From NCBI GenBank assembly GCA_002405875.1, contig DHMR01000055.1, forward strand, positions 1-16,205: a stretch of DNA of 16,205 nt, read 5' to 3'. Each line of letters starts with the position of its first letter. The first letter of the stretch is position 1. The notes below the pieces were generated by a model. It was not told where the DNA came from. It did not search any database and saw only the letters and a list, made by a program, of their open reading frames with translations. The position numbers and the translations under genes are program-made. The DNA is from a bacterium UBA4637. Lineage in GTDB: Bacteria; Bacteroidota; Bacteroidia; Bacteroidales; Bacteroidaceae. Shown in pieces: positions 11,001 through 16,205 of the stretch.

Positions 11001-11117
11001 TTGGTCAACAACCAAACCTGTCACTTTCATCAGTTCCTGAGCCAATGCCGTGGAACCGGAAATGATCAACAATAAGACGAAGGCCATCAGCCTTCCATAG
11101 TCATGTTTTCTTTTCAT
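8064..11117 (-). CDS. susC: SusC/RagA family TonB-dependent outer-membrane transporter
   Basis: This 1017-aa transporter uses TonB energy to import oligosaccharides into the periplasm. It has a signal peptide (about 1-26, STALAQ), then a carboxypeptidase-regulatory-like domain (about 31-103; VTGLVVDQNSDPLIGVTVK and FSYLGYQTKEV) and a TonB-box/linker segment DDVVVVGYG (108-116). The plug (about 117-231) includes IRGYSSNASSEPLYVVDGV and AASAAIYGAEAGNGVVLIST. A long 22-strand-type barrel follows, ending in aromatic MGFNLEF with C-terminal Phe, as expected for outer-membrane insertion. It is the first gene of the leftward operon, about 45 nt from a predicted promoter, and is divergent from the HTCS gene. 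No frameshift is seen. Confidence 0.97.
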   Translation of the reverse strand: MKRKHDYGRLMAFVLLLIISGSTALAQELMKVTGLVVDQNSDPLIGVTVKVKGDAKGGAVTGLDGDFSIMVQKGKTLVFSYLGYQTKEVAALTSKLKVNMKEDSKLLDDVVVVGYGVQKKSSVTGAISQVKKEDMENRTITNAKSALQGKTAGVQIVSGTSRPGSSPSVRIRGYSSNASSEPLYVVDGVRMSDISGIDPNDIASMEVLKDAASAAIYGAEAGNGVVLISTKKGSVGSGKIAYDFQYTIESLAKKPKMLNAEEYIQYMKEGKTFTEDYLLKNWDGVTNTSWVDAIYGKGHMQKHNVSFTGGNQNGNYYLSLTYLDNDGMVVGKNDEYKRLTATINAEYQIKPWLKVGTTNQIEKYNVRSVSEGSEYGSMLAAVLSMDPLTPVAYTSGNLPVHVANALAQGKHLLTDANGNYYGISAFYAGEQSNPFAMRDNNISRNSGFNVNGSIYADFKPFKGFVFTSRLGYRLSGGRSSSVSLPYYGNATQSNDYVSLNASSSTGIYYQWENFANYMKKLGGHTINAMVGMSFQESTSDGVNGGLTPNNEDAVKKNDPLFFYLNYAAASATKSVGGEKTRASKYSYFGRLSYDYKNRYYLQASLRADAADLSKLPSSNRWGYFPAVSGGWTVSEEKFFEPLRDVVTSLKLRASWGQNGSLAALSGYSYSTDMSQGSIYPLAPGNNYTTSVTPGSMGNPDLKWETSEQTDFGFDTYLFDGRMNFSMDYYVKKTKDLLMYGTTPSLVIGGTTSPINAGNVSNKGFEFELGWRDNIGDFSYSVRTNLSTLKNEVTYLDPSLTRLSGTTFMNVPLTFFEQGYPMYYFRGYKFTGIDPKTGDPTFADLDNSGDLTDDDKMDLGNSIPKVNYGITLTAAYKGLDLTVFGSGAAGTKIWNCINRTDFPMVNKMKEIVYDDRWTVDNPNGTKPRAGANNMDKYATSSAMVYDGSYFKIKQIQLGYTLPKDILKKIAISNLRLYVSLDDFFTFTKYPGFDPEVGGIDKGAYPTSKKVVMGFNLEF

Positions 11118-11167
11118 AAGGTTTACTAGTTATTAGTTCATGTATCTAGATGTTTAAATTCGTGCTG

Positions 11168-11175
11168 CAAAGGTA
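11168..11175 (-). promoter_or_regulatory. predicted susC promoter, -7 box TACCTTTG
   Basis: On the minus strand TACCTTTG is a perfect match to the Bacteroidetes -7 consensus TAnnTTTG. It would start transcription near 11160, giving a leader of about 45 nt before the susC ATG. No TTTG-like -33 element is present at the usual spacing, which fits an activator-dependent promoter. The box sits in GTACCTTTGCAG, nearly the same as the HTCS promoter core. Confidence 0.6.
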
Positions 11176-11226
11176 CAGACTTTTCCACAATGTCTTTTCC
11201 TGAAATGTTTTCTTGTATTTAATTTT

Positions 11227-11278
11227 TGTTCAAAACGTACTTGCTCATCTGTTCAAAAAGTTTCAGATTTGTTTAAAA
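11227..11278. promoter_or_regulatory. three direct repeats TGTTCAAAA, candidate HTCS operator
   Basis: TGTTCAAAA occurs exactly at 11227-11235 and 11250-11258, and as TGTTTAAAA at 11270-11278, with start-to-start spacings of 23 and 20 bp (about two helical turns). The repeats lie between the divergent susC and HTCS promoters, upstream of the susC -7 box. AraC-type output domains of HTCS proteins commonly bind spaced direct repeats upstream of susC, so this is the best operator candidate. Binding itself is inference. Confidence 0.5.
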
Positions 11279-11335
11279 TCTCGTATGTACATCATTTATA
11301 TAAGCCCTAAACACGGGGGTTTCCATGATTTTTTG

Positions 11336-11343
11336 TACTTTTG
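11336..11343 (+). promoter_or_regulatory. predicted HTCS promoter, -7 box TACTTTTG
   Basis: TACTTTTG matches the Bacteroidetes -7 consensus TAnnTTTG perfectly. Transcription would begin around 11350, about 20 nt before ATG 11370. An in-frame ATG at 11325 lies upstream of this predicted transcription start, so it should not be used. No clear -33 TTTG is seen at the normal spacing. Confidence 0.55.
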
Positions 11344-11369
11344 CAGTTGAAATAAAAACCATAAACCTT

Positions 11370-14300
11370 ATGAATATTCAATTGAGATTTACAAATCATA
11401 GCGCAACCATCTGTCGTGTTATCTTGGGATGGTCATTGTTCCTAATAACAGCATGTTCACAAAGCGACCCAACTCCGCCTCTTAACGCAGACACAGAAAA
11501 AGAGTTGGTTTTGTCTTCCCATATATCCAATCAGAAGATCAAGAGCTTCTGCGAGGATCAATATGGGCAAATCTGGATTGGCACTTTCAGAGGGCTGAAC
11601 AAATATGATGGCAACAACTATCATCAATATTTTTGCGTGGACGATTCCATGGGCCTTCCCGACAACAACATAACCTCTACCTTCCGTGACTCCAAGAACC
11701 GATTGTGGGTAACAACCGTAAACGGCATCTGCTACTACAACGAACAAGGGGCGTTTACCCGTGTACGAGTTCCACAAGACAACAAAAATTTCGTCAACAC
11801 CTACGAAGACAAAGCGGGAAGAATCTTCTTCACAACGGGGTTTACAATTTCTCAATATGATGAAAAGAGCAACCAACTTGTCAAAAAAATTCAAGGGCTT
11901 GACAAAAAGCTAACTTTCCATGTCAGCTGCCAATTGGATGACCAGAACATCATGTGGATCTGTTCTCCTACCGAAATAAAGGGCTATCGCACCGACAACT
12001 TCCAAGAAGTTGGAAAATATAATCTTTCCAACTATACGATGAACACATCTCTGACAAAAGGACACCAACTATGGCTCTGTAGCTATTCTGGATTTCAGAT
12101 ATTCGACACCCATGCCAGAAAATTCCTGCCAGTTCCCAATGGCTTGAAAACCTTGAACATACCACACGACATCATCAACATCGTGCATCCTTATGGCAAG
12201 GATGGACTGCTCCTCAACACAAGCAAACATGGGCTTTGGCTCTATACCTACGGCAATGACCAACTCATCCATCAAAGCGACCAAAATTTCCCATTCGACT
12301 TAGGGGACATGCAAGTAACTAGCATTTTCACAGATACGAAGGGGAATCTCTGGCTTGGATCAGATGAAGATGGCGTGAAGACCATCTATAGATACCAAGA
12401 CATGTTTAAGGGAAAACTCGCCCTGCAACGTGCCATCGGAAAACAAGCAGTGGTGGCAGTCACCATGGACCAAAAGAACCATGTATGGGTGGCTACGAAG
12501 AAAAACGGTGTCTACATACAAGACCTCAAGACTAACGAGACCCAACAGATACCCCAAGTACGACCAAGCAGCGGTGACGACAAGAAAAACTCGGTTTACA
12601 ACATTTTTGTGGATAAAAGCAACCATATCTGGCTAGCCAACGCCGAAAATGTCATCAAAGGCAAGTATGAGAATGGTGTTTTTTCCATACTATCCTCCTA
12701 TGCCATATTTTTACCGATGGACATCACACAAGACAAGTTTGGGAACATCTGGGTATCTACGGCAAGCGTTGACATCTACAGCATCTCCGCCCAGGATGGC
12801 AAACTGTCCAAAAAACAAGTATACCCATCGAGCTTTACGTTTATCCCAAACCTATTGAAGCTCAAGAACAACAATATTCTCATCACAGCCTTCTACAAGC
12901 CTATCATCGAGATGAATGGAAATACCTTCGACTTCCAAGAACTCAAGATAGATACAGCAGACTGGAAGAAATGCATCAAGAGAAGCGTATTCATACCGAC
13001 CAAGGCAATGCAAGACAGCCAAGGAAACATCTGGTTGGGAACCGTGACAAATGGACTCTTGAAATATGATAGCAAGACACATCATATCTCCGCAATCCCA
13101 GGGCTTTCATGCTCAGACATATCCAGCATGGAAGAAGACAAGAAGGGCAACCTGTGGATAAGCACTATGTATGGGCTCAATAAATTGGACACAAAAACTG
13201 GCAAAGTAACCATCTACAAGGAAGCAGACGGCATCGGAGGCTTCCAGTTCAACGACCGGGCATCTTGCAAGCTACCAGATGGTACGCTCATCTTTGGCGG
13301 CACACATGGACTGACCATCTTCAATCCAGAGAGCATCAGCACCAACCAACCCATCAATTTACTTTTTGAGAACCTGAAAGTTCACAACGAGATAGTCATA
13401 CCAGGCGACAACGAATGCCTCAAGACCAGTATGGAGAATGCCAAGGAGATTCATTTGGGCTACAAACAAAACAGTTTCAGTATTTCCTTCGCTGCCATCG
13501 ACTACAGTGACTACAAGCGCATCCACTACTTTTATAAGATGGACGGATTCGATAACACGTGGATAGACGCAGGTAGCAACACCGAGGCATACTACTCCAA
13601 CCTGCCAGCAGGATGCTACACATTCCGGGTGAAAATCGTGGGCAACGACAACAACCACACCATCACCGAGAAAACCATCCAGGTATCCATCGCTCCGGAA
13701 CCATGGAACTCTTGGTGGGCATGGACCCTATACATAATTATAATAGGTAGCATCGGCTATGAACTATACCGACTCAAGACGCGCATCAGCATCGAAAAGG
13801 ACATGGCTCGTAAGGCTGAGGAGGAAAAGGAGCAGGAACAACGCATCAACAAGATGAACATGAGTTTCTTCGCCAACATCTCGCATGAGTTCCGAACACC
13901 ACTCACCATGATTTCCGGTCCTGTGGAACAACTCTGCGAAAGTGACGATATCAACAAGTACAATAAACAACTGCTCAACATCATCAACAGAAGCGTAATG
14001 CGAATGCTCAGACTGGTCAACCAATTGCTCGATTTCAACAAGTTGGAAAACGACACATTGCGCCTACATGTGAAACCTTGCGACATCATCGCAGAGATGC
14101 AACGCATCATGGACTTATTTATTGTCAACACCGAGGAGAAGGGCATCACACTCAATTGCCATGGACTGGAAGGTTCGCTCCTGATATGGCTGGATGCCGA
14201 TAAGTTGGAGAAAATCGTCAACAACCTCATGTCCAACGCGATGAAGTTCACCCCACGAGGTGGCAAGATTGATGTCACCCTCGATACCGAACAGGACGGA

Positions 14301-15425
14301 AAAGGCAACCAAGTGCTCAAGATAAGCGTAGCAGACACAGGAAAAGGCATACCACAAAACGAGCTAGACAATATATTCAAGCGATACTACCAGTTGAACA
14401 ACCAGTCAACAGGCACCATCAACTGGGGAACAGGCATTGGACTCTACTATGCACGTAGCTTAGCCATCTTGCATCACGGCAATCTCATCGCCGACAACCG
14501 CAAGGAATGCCAGGGAGCGCTATTTACGCTGATTCTACCGACACAGGAGAATGTTTACACACAAAAGGAGAAAGAAAACATGGAAGAAGACCAAAGAAGC
14601 AAATTTCCTCTGAAAGACAATCCGCAGATAGCCAACAAGGTAGAGCAAGAGGAATACAACGACAATCGTCCGAAGATACTTATAGTAGACGATGACACCG
14701 AGGTAGTGCATTACCTTCGCACATTGTTAGGCGCATCCTATCGAGTCATTTACCGCTTTGATGCCGAGAGTGCCCTCAAGACCACCCGCGAAGAAGAACC
14801 GAGCCTCATCCTGAGCGATGTAGTGATGCCCGGCATGAGCGGTTATGAGCTGTGCAAGGAAATCAAGCAAGACATCCAGCTCTGCCACATCCCCGTCATA
14901 CTCGTCACCGCCAAGACCACTCCTGAAAACCAGGTGGAAGGCCTGAACAGCGGTGCCGACGCCTACGTCACCAAGCCATTCACACCGAAAGTCTTGCTGG
15001 CGATGATCAACTCTCAGCTTACCAACAGGGAGAAGGCGAAGACCATCCTCAACAATGTCACCGAGACCGACAAGAACGTGGAGGAAGTGCTCTCACCACA
15101 AGACAAAGCATTCATGGACGAACTGTACAAGATGATGGAACAAGAACTCGCCAACTCAGAATTGGATGTCAACAAGGTGACCGAGCTGATGCACATATCC
15201 CGCACTAAACTATATTATAAGGTGAAGGGATTGACGGGAGAGAACCCAAGCGTCTTCTTCAAGACCTACAAGTTGAACCGTGCCGCCAACCTCATCGTGG
15301 AAGGCAAATACAACATCTCGGAAATCGCCTACATGACAGGTTTCAACACCCTCTCCCACTTCTCGACCAGCTTCAAGAAACAGTTTGGCTGCACACCGAG
15401 CGAGTATAGCAAGAAGACCTATTAG
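11370..15425 (+). CDS. hybrid two-component system regulator (HTCS)
   Basis: This 1351-aa single-protein sensor-regulator should detect an oligosaccharide in the periplasm and activate the divergent PUL. I chose ATG 11370, not 11325, because a promoter box overlaps the earlier codons and the hydrophobic N-terminal segment follows closely (about 13-28). Domains in order: Reg_prop beta-propeller repeats (about 60-660; GQIWIGT, GNLWLGS, NHVWVAT, GNIWLGT, GNLWIST); Y_Y_Y domain (about 700-772); transmembrane helix (about 782-802); HisKA with NISHEFRTPL, phospho-acceptor His839; HATPase with N-box near 951-960, DTGKG (989-993) and GTGIG (1020-1024); receiver domain with acidic residues 1107-1109, phospho-acceptor Asp1150 and Lys1202; C-terminal AraC-type helix-turn-helix (about 1255-1351; ISEIAYMTGFNTLSHFSTSF). 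All phosphorelay residues are present. The N-terminus also shows a lipobox-like LITAC (Cys29), which is unusual. Confidence 0.95.
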   Translation: MNIQLRFTNHSATICRVILGWSLFLITACSQSDPTPPLNADTEKELVLSSHISNQKIKSFCEDQYGQIWIGTFRGLNKYDGNNYHQYFCVDDSMGLPDNNITSTFRDSKNRLWVTTVNGICYYNEQGAFTRVRVPQDNKNFVNTYEDKAGRIFFTTGFTISQYDEKSNQLVKKIQGLDKKLTFHVSCQLDDQNIMWICSPTEIKGYRTDNFQEVGKYNLSNYTMNTSLTKGHQLWLCSYSGFQIFDTHARKFLPVPNGLKTLNIPHDIINIVHPYGKDGLLLNTSKHGLWLYTYGNDQLIHQSDQNFPFDLGDMQVTSIFTDTKGNLWLGSDEDGVKTIYRYQDMFKGKLALQRAIGKQAVVAVTMDQKNHVWVATKKNGVYIQDLKTNETQQIPQVRPSSGDDKKNSVYNIFVDKSNHIWLANAENVIKGKYENGVFSILSSYAIFLPMDITQDKFGNIWVSTASVDIYSISAQDGKLSKKQVYPSSFTFIPNLLKLKNNNILITAFYKPIIEMNGNTFDFQELKIDTADWKKCIKRSVFIPTKAMQDSQGNIWLGTVTNGLLKYDSKTHHISAIPGLSCSDISSMEEDKKGNLWISTMYGLNKLDTKTGKVTIYKEADGIGGFQFNDRASCKLPDGTLIFGGTHGLTIFNPESISTNQPINLLFENLKVHNEIVIPGDNECLKTSMENAKEIHLGYKQNSFSISFAAIDYSDYKRIHYFYKMDGFDNTWIDAGSNTEAYYSNLPAGCYTFRVKIVGNDNNHTITEKTIQVSIAPEPWNSWWAWTLYIIIIGSIGYELYRLKTRISIEKDMARKAEEEKEQEQRINKMNMSFFANISHEFRTPLTMISGPVEQLCESDDINKYNKQLLNIINRSVMRMLRLVNQLLDFNKLENDTLRLHVKPCDIIAEMQRIMDLFIVNTEEKGITLNCHGLEGSLLIWLDADKLEKIVNNLMSNAMKFTPRGGKIDVTLDTEQDGKGNQVLKISVADTGKGIPQNELDNIFKRYYQLNNQSTGTINWGTGIGLYYARSLAILHHGNLIADNRKECQGALFTLILPTQENVYTQKEKENMEEDQRSKFPLKDNPQIANKVEQEEYNDNRPKILIVDDDTEVVHYLRTLLGASYRVIYRFDAESALKTTREEEPSLILSDVVMPGMSGYELCKEIKQDIQLCHIPVILVTAKTTPENQVEGLNSGADAYVTKPFTPKVLLAMINSQLTNREKAKTILNNVTETDKNVEEVLSPQDKAFMDELYKMMEQELANSELDVNKVTELMHISRTKLYYKVKGLTGENPSVFFKTYKLNRAANLIVEGKYNISEIAYMTGFNTLSHFSTSFKKQFGCTPSEYSKKTY

Positions 15426-15489
15426 TCCTTTCAAATTAAGTCCTGTCCAAAAGAAAGATCATGATAGTTAAACCCAAAATGACAAAAAC

Positions 15490-15771
15490 ATGAAAATGAG
15501 AAAAGTTCAAGCGATGGACATCGTGAAGAATACACCAATGGAGGCCTGTTCTGCCGTCCGATACATGCTTCAAATCATATCTCGCTACTGGATCAACTTC
15601 ACCAAGACGGGCAACCCCAACAGCGATGGTCTCCCATTCTGGACATCTTATCAGCAAGACAAGCCTACCATGATGATCATGAAGGAAGATTTCCACCTCG
15701 CTCCCGTCCAGAACCAGAAACAAATGGACTTCTTCGAGGAATTCTTCCAGGCGAAACGAATGGGAAGATAA
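15490..15771 (+). pseudogene. C-terminal remnant of a type-B carboxylesterase
   Basis: A 93-aa open frame (in frame from 15472, after a stop at 15469-15471) encodes ISRYWINFTKTGNPNSDGLPFW followed by HLAPVQNQKQMDFFEEFF. This is the characteristic extreme C-terminus of type-B carboxylesterases (the para-nitrobenzyl esterase/cholinesterase superfamily, usually about 500 aa). The catalytic Ser, Glu and His regions all lie upstream in the family and are missing here. The first 20 or so residues (from MKMRKVQ) do not resemble the family, so the start looks like a fusion point after deletion. It follows the HTCS gene by 64 bp on the same strand and is closed by a terminator. It may be a relic of another esterase once belonging to this locus. 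A functional small protein is unlikely but not excluded. Confidence 0.65.
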
Positions 15772-15787
15772 GGTCACATACAACCAC

Positions 15788-15835
15788 ATTCAAAAAGGAT
15801 GGCAAAAATGAGATTTTTTACCATCCTTTTTGAAT
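15788..15835. terminator. bidirectional intrinsic terminator
   Basis: A perfect 15-bp stem pairs ATTCAAAAAGGATGG (15788-15802) with CCATCCTTTTTGAAT (15821-15835). The interior has a further 6-bp pairing (15804-15809 with 15813-15818). A T-run follows the GGATGG/CCATCC core on either strand. It separates the plus-strand HTCS/esterase-remnant transcript from the convergent minus-strand gene at the right edge. The remaining 15836-15928 stretch holds no recognisable gene. Confidence 0.8.
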
Positions 15836-15928
15836 CATAACGAACAGATAAAGCATCAAGGAACGCTATAGCGAGCTGCAAAAGAGCCTAACCATCGTCA
15901 AAAATCTCTTGAAAATGGGAATGACAAT

Positions 15929-16205
15929 CTACTTATCAAAGATCTCTACGATAGGTACCGTTTTCTCGATACCGTCACGGGTTGTATAACGATAAGTACC
16001 CACTTGTCTTACACAAGCATCATCCTCGATTTCTATTTTTTGTGAATCGTAATACTCTTCCCCATCACTTGCAGGGAATACAACCACAACGCCAGTACTT
16101 CCCAAACTCGTACTAAAAGCCAAGGCACTTCCATCACGCATTACCTGTATAACTCTAAACTCATTAGAAGGAATTTCCTGCCCAGGTTTCTCAAACCAAA
16201 CAACG
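15929..16205 (-). CDS. 3' end of an unidentified gene running off the right edge
   Basis: On the minus strand an open frame enters at the window edge and ends at TAG (15929-15931), giving at least 91 residues. It begins VVWFEKPGQEIPSNEFRVIQ and ends VEIFDK. An ATG at 16141 lies in this frame, but the frame continues upstream without a stop to the edge, and the upstream residues look protein-like. I therefore treat it as the C-terminal part of a longer protein. It reads as beta-rich with acidic stretches (DGEEYYD, KIEIEDDACVRQVG). No family, membrane segment or catalytic motif is recognisable. It converges on the HTCS side across a bidirectional terminator, so it is probably not part of the PUL. 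Confidence 0.6.
   Translation of the reverse strand, partial: VVWFEKPGQEIPSNEFRVIQVMRDGSALAFSTSLGSTGVVVVFPASDGEEYYDSQKIEIEDDACVRQVGTYRYTTRDGIEKTVPIVEIFDK

Noticed and set aside
13757..14380. 207-aa minus-strand frame antisense to the HTCS kinase domain
   Set aside because: Serine- and leucine-rich low-information sequence opposite a clearly coding kinase region; a shadow.

Overview
The window looks like a chromosomal segment from a Prevotella/Segatella-type gut Bacteroidetes. The evidence is a SusC/SusD pair, a one-protein hybrid two-component regulator (HTCS), TAnnTTTG-type -7 promoter boxes, no obvious Shine-Dalgarno sequences, and Bacteroidetes-style signal peptides and lipoboxes. Genus is inferred from overall sequence character, not from a marker gene.

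Layout. Positions 1-315 hold the degraded end of an IS5-type transposase, cut by the window edge and carrying an apparent internal deletion or frameshift. Positions 316-454 are non-coding, with a small palindromic repeat, followed by a strong terminator hairpin (455-488). From 11117 leftward to 524 runs one polysaccharide utilization locus (PUL) operon on the minus strand: susC, susD, a lipoprotein in the susE position, two tandem paralogous CE1-type esterases, and a GH3 beta-glycosidase. Gaps are only 40-78 bp. The 11118-11369 region is a divergent regulatory region with two -7 boxes and three direct repeats. The HTCS gene (11370-15425, plus strand) diverges from the operon. After it come a catalytically empty C-terminal remnant of a type-B carboxylesterase (about 15490-15771), a bidirectional terminator (15788-15835), and the 3' end of an unidentified minus-strand gene that runs off the right edge.

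How the genes may work together. SusC/SusD and the extra lipoprotein would capture and import a glycan fragment across the outer membrane. Both esterases and the GH3 have Sec signal peptides without lipoboxes, so they are predicted to be periplasmic. This suggests an ester-decorated oligosaccharide or glycoside is imported with its acyl groups, de-esterified by the two CE1 enzymes, and trimmed by the exo-acting GH3. The HTCS would sense the product in the periplasm and activate the operon, probably through the direct repeats at 11227-11278. No endo-acting backbone enzyme is present, so polymer cleavage must come from elsewhere. Feruloylated or acetylated plant cell-wall material such as arabinoxylan is a plausible substrate, but the sequence does not prove it.

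I did not find a wholly new system. The most distinctive points are the esterase-dominated, endo-enzyme-free PUL, its diverged tandem esterases, the unrecognised susE-position lipoprotein with a possible internal duplication, the lipobox-like N-terminus of the HTCS, and the repeat-bearing divergent promoter.
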